A DNA stretch of 64,000 nt from Atopsyche davidsoni (taxonomy: Eukaryota > Arthropoda > Insecta > Trichoptera > Hydrobiosidae), in assembly GCA_022113835.1 (NCBI GenBank), contig JAILWY010000016.1, positions 5,859,501 to 5,923,500 of the forward strand. The letters are read 5' to 3'. The notes beneath the pieces were generated by a model, which searched no databases, had not been told where the DNA came from, and worked only from the letters and a program-made list of their open reading frames with translations. Position numbers and translations under genes: made by a program. Numbering within the stretch: the first letter of the stretch is position 1; every line of letters starts with the position of its first letter. Positions 47,340 to 59,999 of this stretch are shown here, piece by piece.

Positions 47340-47625
47340 CGGACGCTACGCGCAACGCCATCTACCGCGCGCCCCCGCAGGCGGCCCAGGTGCGGGCTGG
47401 GGGGGGCGAGTGGGGGGGGCGAGTGGGGGGGGCCAGTGGGTGCGGGTAGGGGAGGGGGGGGGGCTCGGCGGCTCGGCAGACGGCCTGGCGACCGGCGGAT
47501 GACGTCACGGCCCGCGACAGCTGCGAAAAAAATCGCCGGCGGACGAGCCGGCGAGGCGCTCCGGATCGGCGGGCCGGCCCGGCCGACGACGGACCGCGTT
47601 ATCGCGAGGAATTTGGACATATTTT
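47340..47625. promoter_or_regulatory. Very GC-rich CpG island with CRE site
   Basis: The most GC-rich stretch in the window, dense in CpG, contrasted with A/T-run DNA on both sides. It contains a perfect TGACGTCA (47500-47507) and CCGGCCCGGCCGACGACGG. Long frames are open on both strands (47274-47666 plus; 47300-47620 minus) with Gly/Arg/Ala/Pro-rich content, as expected from GC bias. Candidate promoter or origin-like island; no transcript start can be placed. Confidence 0.4.
47394..47463 (+). repeat. G-run cluster, potential G-quadruplex
   Basis: Seven G-runs of three or more lie within 70 bp (lengths 3, 8, 8, 8, 3, 3, 4 and 10 counting split runs). Three are in tandem 13-bp units G8-CGAGT/CCAGT (47399-47437). 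This amply meets the usual G3+N1-7 quadruplex rule on the plus strand. Formation in cells is inference. Confidence 0.75.
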
Positions 47626-48339
47626 TTTTGGAACGCTGCTTATTTTTAACGACTGAAATATTATAAATGTGTTTTTGCTATGAAAAAAAAAATTGCATGA
47701 CGCAATCGCACAGTCGACAGTGAACGCTTCGGCCCGTATCTGCATTTACATCCAGATTCTCAAGAGCGATGCGATCGCTCGTGTTTATATAACAGACTCG
47801 CAATAATCGTTTTTTTTTTTTTATGTATTAAGATCATAGAAATGAATATGCGTTCTTATTAAATACATGAAAAGATATTAAGCGTTTCAGATAGTATCGC
47901 AAATTATATTACTAACCTATGGTTCTGTCCTCGTGTAGTTGTATCAACAATACGATGGCCGATAATCCAAAAAAGTAAAATAATATTTTTTTTTTTATAA
48001 GCCGTGACAAAAATTTCCACCGCTATTCTAGCTACAGAATTGTAAATGGCCTTATTTTCGGACGTTACAAAAGTAATAAAAAATCTTCATAATGAAAGTC
48101 GTGCAGTGGCGTAGGAATCAAATTAGTATTTAAAATAATAGATAAAAATGAATTAGCACACACTGCAGTCTAACTTATTGGCATTGTGGGATGCCTATAC
48201 ATATTTAGGCAATTTATTTTTAGTATGTTTATTTTATGCATATACTTTACATACGAAGCCCATGACTTTGAACGAACCAAATTTTTTTTTTTTTCTGAAT
48301 CAAAATTATATTTAAACTATAAAATTATACAACTCGGCC

Positions 48340-48580
48340 ACAAAAAGACGTGTTCCGCTCAATCATTGCAGAATCAGATTGGACTCGTTACAGCAGTCCT
48401 CCGTGCACAGTGCAGAATCAGACCCAATTATACCTTCCGATGCATAATTCCCTGCGAGCCGACTCCGGCTGAAGTGCCGTCAAGGTGACTTAATCGATAG
48501 AGTGCGCGAGCTGCAGCCGGGCGCGTCATGGCAGCCGAAGGTCGCCTCTGACTCAAAACCACCTGGCTTGACTGATAGAA
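48340..48580. promoter_or_regulatory. Balanced/GC-enriched island abutting a tandem duplication
   Basis: Contains GCGAGCTGCAGCCGGGCGCG (48505 on) and repeated GCAGAATCAGA (48369, 48412). No coding frame is recognisable. It runs directly into the first 205-bp unit. Confidence 0.25.
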
Positions 48581-48990
48581 CACCTGGATGACTCAGTGGA
48601 CCTTTGCTGATATAGGTGAGCACATCCTTTAACTGCAGCGATTTGTTTTAAATTATATTTTGACCTTGTTGTATGAAGCGCCCAACTACTGCTTCCCATG
48701 ATATAATTTTTTCTAAGTAGAAATATATATATATAAAAATAAGCTCCCGCATTTGCAGTTTATAAGTAACTTGCTTATTTTTTAACACCTGGATGACTCA
48801 GTGGACCTTTGCTGATATAGGTGAGCACATCCTTTAACTGCAGCGCTTTGTTTTAAATTATATTTTGACCTTGTTGTATGAAGCGTCCAGCTACTGCTTC
48901 CCATGATATCATTTTTTCTAAGTATAAATATATCTAATATATATATTAAAATAAACTCCCGCACTTGCAGTTTATAAGTTACTTGCTTAT
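48581..48990 (+). repeat. Two-copy 205-bp tandem duplication
   Basis: Copy 1 is 48581-48785 and copy 2 is 48786-48990 or so. Both start CACCTGGATGACTCAGTGGA and end CAGTTTATAAGT-A-CTTGCTT. Differences are few (GATTTG/GCTTTG, GCGCCC/GCGTCC, and the AT-repeat spacer), so identity is about 93 percent by eye. It duplicates a TGACTCA (AP-1-like) and a CACCTG E-box. Duplication is direct observation; function unknown. Confidence 0.92.
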
Positions 48991-48999
48991 TTCTTAGAT

Positions 49000-49417
49000 A
49001 TTTTACTATGAATGTTGATTATAATGGCATACTAAAAAACATAAATTATTGAATTCATCAGATATCATTGATATATTGTACAGACTTTCAAGTGTCTCAA
49101 AACACATATAATGAAAAATTTATGGTAATCCATGGTATGTTTGGATTTGAATTTCCAGTTACTTTACATAGTAAATTGCAATTAGCAGTATCATACGATT
49201 CTATTGTGATTGTTCTAGTTTTGTCATCGAAGATAGTTTATTATTTGTCATTGTTCAGGGATTTTTTAAGTATATGTAATTAAAACGATTGTTATATGCT
49301 ATGTGATTAGAACAATGCATGATCCTGAAACTATGACATGTTTTTATTCAAATGTGTATATCATTAAAAAATAAATATTTAACACATGTTTTAGTATTTT
49401 TCTCTCCTTGACAATTG

Positions 49418-49459
<42 letters not shown>

Positions 49460-52030
49460 GTGCAAAACACACATGGAAAAAAGCCTAATTTTACCTAGGA
49501 AGATATTTTTTTAAAGACTGAATAAGTTTACCAATTTCTCCATCTAATCGTGTCTACAGATTATTATTTTTTTTATATTTTATCACATTAAAAATGTCAA
49601 AATATCATAATAATTATTTTTGATTTTTAATGCGTATTTTAAATTAACATGAGCATTATCTTTTATATATATATAATAACCGTTGTTTTTTTTAAGATAC
49701 GATTTATTTATTTTTAATTTAAGAGTTTGTAAATCCAAATCTATAAGTATTTGTCTTTAAAACCTATGAATAATTGCTTTATAATATTAATGTTAATGTA
49801 TTTAATTTTAAAAGTAAACAATGAATTTGCATATTTATTTAATTCAATATTTTCAATACGGTCAATCCGAGTCTCACACTTTTTAAATCTTTTTTATTGT
49901 TTTTTATTGGCTCTCAGTAGCATGAGAAACGATAAAACGTTTTATTCAATTTTCCTATCGATGATATCATAATCTTGCTAATACTTCCTCGACTTCGATA
50001 TTTCCTAGCATCATTAACTTCTATTATTGTTCTAATTATTTTTATTTCATAAATATTTGTAAAAAAAAAAATCTTCATTTTATACAGTATTGTGTATATT
50101 TATTAAGACAGATATTTTTTTAAGGATTCTACGTTATTTTTTAAAGATTCAAGCTTTGCAACCATTCAATAATTAAAAGAAAATAAAAATAAAAATAAAT
50201 TGAATTTTAGAATATCACTCACAATATAAGTAATGTTTTTACATTACGAGTATATAATATATCCAATGATTACAACACAACCAAAAAAAAAATCTTAATT
50301 CAGAGCGTCTCGTTATTTTATTTTTGATTCAATTAAGTTTTTTAGTATTCTCAAACTTTAATTTTAAATATAATTTAAGTGATTCATACGTAGGCGTAGT
50401 TTTAATAAGAATAATGGCTATGTGTATTCTTTTGCAAAGGCTATATCCTGCAGTTCATGTCGTATTAATTGTATAGTAACAAGTATTGCTTCATTCAAAC
50501 CAATTTAAATAAATTGTTTTATTATTAAGTCACTAATTGCAATGACATTTGCTTTTAATCGTGTAATTCTGTACTTCGGTATAACAAATTGAGACATATG
50601 AAGCAAACGGAGTGCACTTCTAAAGATTATAATCACACGGGGCAAAAAATACTCATCGACGACTATTAAATACATGTAAGTAGCGAGTAGGTGGATTAAT
50701 GGTGTTCTAAATTATCACTAATATTATATATATTTTTAATAACATAGTATTTAATTTTTCACGGTCATAATCAATAAATAAATGTTAATGGTGGCTGAAT
50801 ACGTGCTGATCCGAGCATCAAGAACATTTTGATGTTTTTTTTAATTGAACATGGTTTTGGGTATTATGTTAGCGAGTGTTTAAGTTATTCTATTATTTTA
50901 AGCTTTAGTAAAGTATTGTCATTATTGAATTTATTAGTTTTATGGGTATCTTAGTAGTTTGATACTAACAAATTTAAGCTGTCCTGTAATTAAAACGTTG
51001 ATTGGCTCGTGCGATGTTAATAAAAAAACCTTTGAGTAATTACGTTCAATTGGCCTTATCTATTCTGTAGCAGACAGTTTGCCGGCCTTATACTGTTTAA
51101 TTAGCCGATAGCATTTATCCTCGTGTGTCAAAATGCGCTATCATTTAATTGATAACGAATCACTCTATGTCGTTTTGTTTGATATGCCATGAAGACGTGT
51201 CTATTGTGTAAATATAATAATATAATATTTATTTATATTTAAAAAATATTTAAATTTGCAGCATAAGATAGATAATTTTTTTCTGATATTAAAATATTTA
51301 AATAAAAAGTAAGGCACAATAAAACTCGTTGTAAGATAAGATCATTTCTGGACCATATTAACAAAAGCATTTTCATAAGTAAAGATTATTGCATAAGTGG
51401 TTATTTTTCTCAGTAAAAATATTAATATGAATTTTAATGAGGTTTATTTAAATATTATTTTTCTGCTACTTACTATTACACAAAAAGGTATAAAAATAAG
51501 AAAATGTAAAATCAATTCAAAATTTTTTTTTTTTTAATATGTTAGTGTTTGGGATCAAAGAATTACTATGTAAAATATTTCAAAAGTAAATTGAATGTTA
51601 TGCTCAATATTTTTTTTATTAAAAACACATTTTTGAAAGTAAAAAAACGAATAAACGAATGGTCGTCAAAATACCAAAATACTTGGGAGCGTGTTTATAT
51701 GACCAGAATAATATGATTAGTATCTAGCAGCCCATGTAGCACTCACCCAAATATTCAGCAGAATATATCAATAAGAATATGAATAAAAATAAAATAAGTT
51801 TTCATCTCTATTAAGTAAACGCAATACTTCTCATTTTTTTTAACAAACAAATATTATATAAAATAAACGCTAAGAGGCAAAGGACGATGTGATTGAAATC
51901 GTATAAAAATTCAATAATCCCGTCTGCAATAATTTATTTATCACCAACTTTGTGCGCGGTCACGTAATTTATTTTGTCTTGAATTGGCACGTACAGTATT
52001 TTTTTTTTCTCGAAAAATTCTTATTGATCT
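49000..52030. other. Long AT-rich stretch, no gene; balanced patch at 51000-51180
   Basis: Includes an AT run at 49420-49457. The 50990-51180 patch has many ATTA/TAAT cores and CCGGCC and could be a regulatory element. The rest is A/T-run. No gene or recurring repeat recognised. Confidence 0.4.
49420..49457. repeat. (AT)n microsatellite
   Basis: Uninterrupted AT dinucleotide run of about 38 bp. Directly visible. Confidence 0.95.
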
Positions 52031-52039
52031 CCTACATCA

Positions 52040-52180
52040 TTTGCAGCGAAGTGGCAAAACTTCCCAGTAAAAAAACACGTGCTTAGCGGCCAAGTACGTC
52101 CGCCTTTGATCCTATACCAAGAACAGGCGCTCAGCAACACACGACCCCGTGATTTTCTAATTGTCTCTGTTTCAAAAATG
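52040..52180. promoter_or_regulatory. Balanced-composition island
   Basis: GCTTAGCGGCCAAGTACGTC and ACAGGCGCTCAGC blocks. No coding frame. Weak candidate. Confidence 0.18.
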
Positions 52181-52789
52181 CAGGAAAACAGGAATTCAAC
52201 TAAAATACATTCTAGAAAGTATTTTTTTTAAGCATTAAATGTTTTATTGAAGTTTTTCGTGAAAAAAAGCAGCCAAATGACGAAGTATGATTTATATTAT
52301 GACGAATTTTAACAGATGTTGGAGCATTTTTAAATGCATAATACTTGTTTCATTTCAAATATTAACATATATTGTGTATCTTATCAAGTGTTTAAAATGA
52401 TAGATAAGCAAATCTTCATTGTAATTATTAGAGGTGCACTTAAAATGCTTGTAAAAACGTTTTTTTCTCAATACAATTTTACTACATTGAAAATAATTTC
52501 AGTGCAGAAAATAAATTTATTTTTAGTTCTTACTTGACATGTTTAATTTAAACAACTCTTAAATTCTTTGTTTGTGTCTTTGAGTAAGTTTGTTTATATT
52601 TTTTATTTGTCCACGTTGAGAGAGACGTCAACACTCAGTTTTTTGTAAGGATTATACTAATTAACCAGTCGATTAAAATACAAGAAATTAAAATGAAGAG
52701 ACCGGAACGAAGCAACGCTGCGTAAAAAACAGGAACGTTTTTTTTGACGAAGACGCATAGCACACATTTTTTTAAAGAATAATCGAGAC

Positions 52790-52990
52790 ATTAACAAAGT
52801 GGCTTCCCCGCACTGCTCCACGAGCGAGTGCGTTTTTCGCAAGAAGTGCAGAGACAAATGCATTTCAGATGAGTTGGCCCGGTCTGGCTCGGTGAGTCAA
52901 GAAGGTGGGCTTCAAAGGAGCATGTGGGGTCCCAGGTTGACTGACCGGGCTGCTTCCTCGAATTACTGCTGCTTCTCAAGGGTAAATACT
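52790..52990. promoter_or_regulatory. GC-rich island; short Cys-rich open frame
   Basis: A plus-strand frame (52799-52996) reads PHCSTSECVFRKKCRDKCIS, which is cysteine-rich, but the minus strand is open too (52657-52979) and no signal peptide or splice context is visible. I leave it as an island; a small exon cannot be excluded. Confidence 0.25.
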
Positions 52991-53399
52991 AATTAAAGAT
53001 GAACTTTGCTATACACACTCTGAATATCAAAGAATTATATATTTCACGTGTAAATTTACCAATGTACTTGTTGATATATATATATATATTATATACACTT
53101 TAATGTACTCATTTCTAGTGCAATTAGACATCGTTGAGTTTTTTTTATTTTATATATTCTAAGAATATAAATGATACTAATTGCGACATAAAAATTGATA
53201 TAAAAGTTTTTTTATCTATAAAAAAGATCGTTTGTCTAATTAGCATTGTTCTCGGTTATGCGTTATCAAAACACAAAAACATGTCAGCGAGTTTTAAAGG
53301 ATTTCAATGTATATTTAAATAGATTGATGTTTTTAAAATATAAAATATTTTATCATCAAACTACGGTCTTCCATGACTACAAACAACAAAAATCCACGC

Positions 53400-53730
53400 A
53401 TAATTAAATCAGTTATTTCATCGAGAGCTGTTCGAGCCGACGACAATCTCGGCAGATAGCGAGCGGGCCCTGGCGCGGCCGCCCGACTTATGTTTTGAGT
53501 AAACGCCCGAGCGTGCCTAATTGACATCCAAATATTTTGGCAGTGGCGTAGAGCTTTTCTGGGAATGACGGAACAGTTCGAGTTTGCCGCATCAGCCGTC
53601 ACTTTAATATCAAACGTATCGCGGAACAAAAAATCAGTTGCGACACTCAGTCTGATAGGGACTCTATTTCGGTATCGCCCGCGGACGGATCCGGCACTCG
53701 CGCGCGGCGACTTGATGCCCTGTACAAAAA
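53400..53730. promoter_or_regulatory. Extended GC-rich island
   Basis: GGGCCCTGGCGCGGCCGCCC (53466 on) and CCCGCGGACGGATCCGGCAC (53678 on) in 330 bp. Overlapping frames on both strands, none recognisable. Contains CAGTGGCGTAG (53541-53551), seen at two other places. Candidate conserved element. Confidence 0.27.
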
Positions 53731-54099
53731 TATTGATGTATTACTGTTTTTTTTATATGTTTGACTATAAATGGATTTATAAAAAAAATGTCATGTCTAT
53801 GATTGATTGTTGAAACCGTTAAAATTAAAGTTTACAGACTTTTTAACCAGTTTTAGATATTATGCATTTTAAGATCTCACACTTTGTACGAGTCAATTTG
53901 TGATAGACGGTCGTTTCGATTTTTTTTTTTTTTATTTAAAACGGTAAATATTTGATTTTAATTTTAAATATTAAACTAGATATAAGTATAAGTACAAAAA
54001 ACATCAGGATATTTAAAAAAAAATTAAAATTAAATTACTCATTGTATGGCGAAATTTCGAACACCTAATGTAAAACTTTTTCAATAAAATCTCCTCACT

Positions 54100-54270
54100 T
54101 CAGGAGTGCTATTACCAGCGGCGCACCCCGGCCTCGGGGGTTGTGCCGCCCCTGCCATGGCAGATGTATGACACGTCGCTTGATACACTGACAGCCATTT
54201 ATATCGCTGCAGCTAAGTATGGGATTTGTCGGTCGGGGGCGTCACGCCGTGCCCCTAGCTTAGCAAAACT
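54100..54270. promoter_or_regulatory. GC-rich island
   Basis: GGCGCACCCCGGCCTCGGGG (54120 on) and GGTCGGGGGCGTCACGCC (54231 on). No coding frame. Flanks are A/T-run. Confidence 0.22.
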
Positions 54271-54274
54271 TTTT

Positions 54275-55655
54275 ACTTCACACAGACATTCCTCCATTAT
54301 CCATGTTTAAGCTATTGATTTATTACAATTAATATTAAATCATAAAATACCATTAAAAAAAATTCAAGACATAAGTAAAATTAACATACATTCTTCATGG
54401 CGTTCGCTACATAATCATTTAATTCTGTAAACCGACTTGTATGTTACTCTGTATACATGTGTATCCAGAAATATTTACACTTAATAAAACATATATATTG
54501 ATTTTTCATTGTCAGCTATGGATGCAGATCTCTTGAACAAATCATTGAACAAAGAGTTGAATCATACAAATGGTGACAATATATTAAATAAAAATATGTG
54601 ACATGAAAAAAATACTTGTAATTTATGAATAATAAATCTAATACAATAAATTTAAAACACTGGAGAAAAATAGAATAATAAAATATGCTTAAATGTATTT
54701 GCAAGATATCTATAATATATACTTGAACTGCAGCTTCTGATATCGCTTGTATATGGTTTTTTTTTCTCTTTGAATATCGATAAATTGAGCAAATTACATA
54801 ATTTTGTAAATAATATATATTGTGTATTAAATGTAATTTATAATATTATAAGTTTAATTTAAAATGTAATATATTTTTTTGTGCACAGAAAATGTATTGC
54901 AAACATGTCATTTGTAAATCGACTGACACTTTCAAGGTAATGTGACTCGAACAAGATTCAAAGAAAAATTTGTCATATTTTTGCAAACGCATATTCGTAC
55001 TGTGTGGGCGTAACTTATTGAGGATTCGACAGACATGGCCTTGTTATTTAAGTGTGATTATTTATAATAAATAATAAATGATGGTGACTGAAATAAAATA
55101 TTTTTGGTTTTATATTTATTTGTAATATTCTAAGCATTTCTTTGTTCGTTTCAAATGAATTTATATGTTTTAATAATCCAGATTACAAATTCAATGAAAC
55201 TTTAATTATTAAATTTATCGCAAATATGTTTAATGAATTTTTGTAAAAACACTGACTTACTTAATTCACTATGCAATTTTGATTAATATTATCTAATAAC
55301 ACTTGCTCATATTATAAAATATATTTAAAATCATATCATTGTTTTAAAAATATATCGTTATCGATAAAAAGTTACTTTGTTTTATATTAAATATTCAAAA
55401 ATAACGTACGAGTATATTTCTAAATTAGGATATGGAATATGAAAAATCCAGAAATAATTTGAACCTGTAAAATATCTTAAATACTTTCTTAATCTTGCGA
55501 TATATTCTTTACAATACAAAAAAACCTATCAACGACGAATGAATAAATATTCTTCAAAACTATTACTGTGATTTTTGTAATAAAATACATCATTCGATAG
55601 GATAATAAAAATACTACGTCCCCTATTTCGAAGAATCTAAAGGTTAATTTAGTTA
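54275..55655. other. AT-rich stretch, nothing recognised
   Basis: A/T-run DNA without recognisable features. Confidence 0.45.
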
Positions 55656-55659
55656 GAGG

Positions 55660-55810
55660 TATGTGAGACTTTCAGCCAGAAACCTCCCAGTTTTCACTGC
55701 ACTGAAGGGAATGGGGTGGGGGAATGTGCTACCCGCGGAACTAAATCCACGAAAAATGTGCAACCCGCAAGCTATAATTTTCAGTTTAATACCGGCCCGT
55801 GTACTTGTTA
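55660..55810. promoter_or_regulatory. Small GC-enriched island
   Basis: GGGAATGGGGTGGGGGAATG (55707 on) and CTACCCGCGG. A 71-codon frame is not recognisable. Confidence 0.2.
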
Positions 55811-56139
55811 GGCACTGCATTTCTATCTACAGGACTACCATAAAACAGTATATAAATATTATTATATTAATTAATTAATTTCATGTAACTTTAAATTGCT
55901 AAAATAATTTTATTACTATGTTTTAAGTCTAGTACCAAATTATGAATTATTCATATGATAGTGCAACTTCTATCGGGGATATTTTTTTTGGTAAAGGTTT
56001 CAAATATTTTTTAAACAAAACGTCAAAAAAAAAAGATTGGAATTTGACATAATTCAATTAAAATTGTCGTGAGTTAATTGATTTAGGACTTTCTGCTTGC
56101 GAATGTGTATTGTTAATATTACCGGAAAAGTGTTGATAA

Positions 56140-56345
56140 TTTTGAGGTATCCTGTGGAGGATATCGTAGTAGAGGGTGTGGCAGGGAGGTTCGGTATCGC
56201 GGCCGTGATACACCCCCACAATAAACATAGCTTTGCTTCATTATTTATGTGCGCCCCGCGAGCACGGCCGCCCAGCCTCTCTCGCCACGTTGCGCAGGTA
56301 AGGACGTATGGAAATCCGCTGCCCAGGTAAATAGGCGTTTTTTGG
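56140..56345. promoter_or_regulatory. GC-enriched island
   Basis: GCGCCCCGCGAGCACGGCCG (56251 on), and a repeated CGCAGGTAAGG/CCCAGGTAAAT pair (56292, 56321), each resembling a splice donor. Both strands are open (56054-56425 minus, 123 codons; 56097-56330 plus), neither recognisable. An exon end is possible but unsupported. Confidence 0.25.
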
Positions 56346-57039
56346 GTTTCTTTTTGGTGTATTTGGCGAGAAGACCTACCCATAGGACTGCATGAAAATA
56401 TTTTGTTTATGACAAGAGTTTTCATGAATATTCAATACAATTTAAGCGTGTTCATTTAAAGTACGTAAAGTAGGAACAAAACATAAAATTTACTTTCTCA
56501 CTATATAATACAAGCAAACTTAAAGATCCGTATTTATTTCTACTTATTTACAAACGCACAGTTTTTAACGATTTTGTTAATCAACATTGTAATAAGCGTA
56601 TCATACAGTTTCAGATAAAATTTAATTTTAATAAATTCTCCATACGTTTATAGCGGTGACTTATACTTTATATTATAAAAATGTAGTTATATAATATAGA
56701 CATTCCTGGTTGCAAAATGTCACGATTTTCAAAGAATATTATGTCACAGCAAAATTACTAGATTGCAATAAATGAACAAAACTACAAAACGAAAACTAAT
56801 AAATTTTAATTTTATACAATTTAAATGTCCGGTTAAATTGGTGTTTTTTTTTTAAATACAACATGTCACGAAAAAATTTTATGATGTGTTTTTTAAAGCC
56901 GATTTGATATAACTTTGATATCGAAAATGCTCTTCCAAATATATTTTTAAAATTTTAATTCCAAACGAATTGCAGCAGATTTTGACATTCTTACTTAACA
57001 GAAAGCATCCACAATTGTAAGTAGTATTATAAAATACAC

Positions 57040-57290
57040 TGCTTGCATTTCAAAAGCAACCTCGCGTTTTTGCGCTTCTACCCGGGCTGTGAAGTCCTTT
57101 GTGGGACGCTGGTTATTTTGCTATTCACGGAAACGTACAATTATCGTAATGATTAAAACGCCTAGTTGTTAGGCATTCCGCCCAGTTCAGAACCGCAACG
57201 CTCAGTTTTTATGATACCGCGAAGCTAAAACCGTTTTGCAGCGGTGAATAAACCCTTATTACGTTTAAGTACATGTTATTCTATACGGAA
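57040..57290. promoter_or_regulatory. Balanced-composition island
   Basis: About 250 bp with CpGs and ATTA/ATTATCG strings, standing out from A/T-run flanks. No open frame of note. One of the clearer conserved-element-like blocks by texture. Confidence 0.27.
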
Positions 57291-57294
57291 GCTT

Positions 57295-58275
57295 GTATAA
57301 TTTAATAGAAGGACTCGTTTACGATTCCTTCGTACTTTGGCTTATTGTTTTATTTGCAGAAATCACGTAAGGTTAACCACTGCTTGGAATAGGCACACCT
57401 ACCTGTTTTATAAGTTAAGACGTAAAGACCAATAGTGAAAAAATAATATGCAAATATTATTATTCCAATTCAATATTAATGTGGTTATTAATATTTTAAT
57501 TTATTCTTAGGTATATCTAGGATTATGTATATTTGTAAACATGGAACTCGCATTTATTGTAACAGGATTTTATTAAAAACTCTGTTGATTGATTTTAATT
57601 AAGATCAAAAAATATCATAAATTTCTCGTATAAACGTGATCCAGCAAAAATATGTATTAATTTCATCAATACAGACATAGTTCCAAGCACAGGTCAAATA
57701 AATTGGTCAAAAAGCGAATTTATGCTTAACAATAAATATTTATTTCTTGTTTAAGGTGAAAAAATTATTTATTTTTTTCATAAAGAATAAACATTGACTA
57801 GTTTATTTTAATAAAATGTAGTAAATAATGAAAATAACGGATGAATGTATTTTTCAATTTAACTTTTAAAATAAATACAACAATATTGTTTTTCACAGTA
57901 CATAGAAAAATAAATATTATTTTTACGTTGACATACATTTATTTCAACATGTTAATGTTCAAATGTATTACAAAAATATTTTATTTCAACAATAAATATT
58001 GTTTTTAGTTCTTTGCCAAACATAAAAGACATCATTAGAGTTTTAGTTGTTAGCCAAGAACCCCGAATATTTTAAAAATATTCAAATCCAGATATTCAAA
58101 CAAAACGCCTAATAATCATGCTTAGAATATAATATATTTTATCACTCAATCAGTTCACAAGAACAATCATTCAGTTGGCATTGGCATCAACACAAAAGCT
58201 ATAATTCAGTTGAATCACAGTTACGAATGATTTATCCTCTTCAAAGATACAAATTGCACATCATCATTATTATCA
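57295..58275. other. AT-rich stretch, nothing recognised
   Basis: A/T-run DNA without recognisable features. Confidence 0.45.
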
Positions 58276-58279
58276 CGAT

Positions 58280-58395
58280 CATCATATGCGCCTGAGCAGC
58301 AGCTGGCTTGTCGCCAGAGACGACTCCGCGATTACTGCGCGGCGAAGATCTATGTTTATTTCGTCTTGTGGAGGCCGCTGCATTATATTAATATT
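58280..58395. promoter_or_regulatory. Small GC-rich island
   Basis: GCGCCTGAGCAGCAGCTGGC (58287 on, with CAGCTG) and CTGCGCGGCGAAG. No coding frame. Confidence 0.2.
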
Positions 58396-59129
58396 AATTC
58401 GATGACAAATCTGCTAAATATAATATAATATCACTCAAATAATCAAAAAAATGTAATACTGATATACAACTGATCTTATTAAAGTTGCAGTTGCGTCACT
58501 TGAAAGGAGGTTTTTACAATATTAATTCGTTCTGCTTTATATAATATAATAACACTTAATAATAATAGGATTAAAATTGTATATAGATAGTGGACACATT
58601 AATCTTAAAAACAAAAAATTCCTCTTTAAAGTGTTGAAAAATAAAGATGAAGTTAATGCTTTGAAAATTCACAATTTCATTATTTCATGAGTTTCGAAAA
58701 TATACTGTCTCAATGTTAAATTAATGATGTTATTGAAAAATATATGGAAGTTGATTGACAAAAAATTCTTTCTGGCGTCATATTTTCACAACAAAATAAT
58801 TTTTATATTTTATTATAAAAACCGATTAAAAAATATTCCAACTTCGTAACTTTTAAAATCCAATTTGATGAGAAGTAGATCATATTTCATTACTATGAAT
58901 CTGAAACAAATGAGATTATCACCTGCTTCATTATTCACTACGGCTGTTATTACAGTATCTTGTTACAATTCATTCTGATTTGAGAATGATTTATTTACAA
59001 GTAAAATGTTGAACAATTTAATTAAAAGACGAAACAAATGAAAATAATATAACGACGATCAAAGCATTTCCTGTCCCTAATGCAACGATTACATGATTAA
59101 TAACAATCATCGCACGGTAATGAATTCTC

Positions 59130-59645
59130 ATAAATCGTAAAACCTTAAAACAGGAGCTTCGGGGAAAACTCAAAATTCTTTGTTATCTGAAAGAACAGCC
59201 CCGAAAGAAGCATTCCATTTCCGGTTCTAAAAATGAAGATAAAACTCAAACCACACTTCCGAGTTCTTTACGACATTCGATATTAAAAAATGCAATGAGC
59301 ATATTTTGCATTACGTGAAGGCTCCCGCCACTGTGGTAGAAATTTCTTAATGGTCCCGGACATGCGATTGTCGAATTTGCAGCTCGCGTGCTAAGGATCA
59401 ATATCGTTTGTCACTTTTATTGGAGCTGGAAGCCAATTCCACTTTTGTATTCAAATATTACTTATGTTCAAGGCGTCGCGAGTTGCAGTCTACGTGAAGT
59501 GCGCAAATTACTGAAAAAATATACTTCAAGTTGGTGCGACGTCTAGGCTCTGGGCTTTGCGACGCACTCCCCGATAACACAAACCATTTCACGTGTACCA
59601 ACTGTAAAGGAGCCAGACACGTGTCTCGCAAGACACGACATAATT
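59130..59645. promoter_or_regulatory. Long balanced island ending in a pair of E-boxes
   Basis: About 500 bp of non-repetitive, balanced DNA. Two CACGTG sites, 59590-59595 and 59618-59623, sit 28 bp apart; the second is inside GACACGTGTC, a 10-bp palindrome. No coding frame. One of the better regulatory candidates. Confidence 0.33.
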
Positions 59646-59909
59646 AAAACTATCCCCATCATGGTGTAACATCTACATCGACCCACAGCCACATACTTAT
59701 GCCACACCACAACAGTAATTCCTTAATATTGCTGTCTGTTTTTATTTCAAATATATTCAGAATACTTATGCTCACAGAACAAAAAATAAAGCGATAAAAA
59801 TTAATCATTTAATCGTATCAATTTAAATTATTTTATTTTAACAATTTCACCCTTAAAATAAACTTTACTTCAAAATAGCAAAAATATAGACGAATATAAT
59901 TATGTAATA

Positions 59910-59960
59910 AATGCTTTGATCTTTCAACGGCTTTATCAGACTCAAAACCAACTTTTACTG
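59910..59960 (-). repeat. Half-motif related to the 10.5-kb hairpin
   Basis: The minus strand reads CTGATAAAGCCGTTGAAAG (59940 to 59922 or so). It resembles the CTGAGGAAGCCTTTGAAAG half at 10578. Possibly another hammerhead-like core relic. Short, so weak. Confidence 0.25.
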
Positions 59961-59999
59961 TGTTAGCTCTGCTTACTAGCTTGGTGGTTCATTATATTT

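Noticed and set aside
47274..47666. 130-codon Gly/Arg-rich frame through the CpG island
   Set aside because: The opposite strand is equally open and the composition (G8 runs) explains the frame. The tail outside the island is unrelated sequence.
52799..52996. Cysteine-rich short frame as a possible secreted peptide
   Set aside because: No signal peptide, no consistent cysteine spacing I can name, and an overlapping antisense frame. Kept only as an island.
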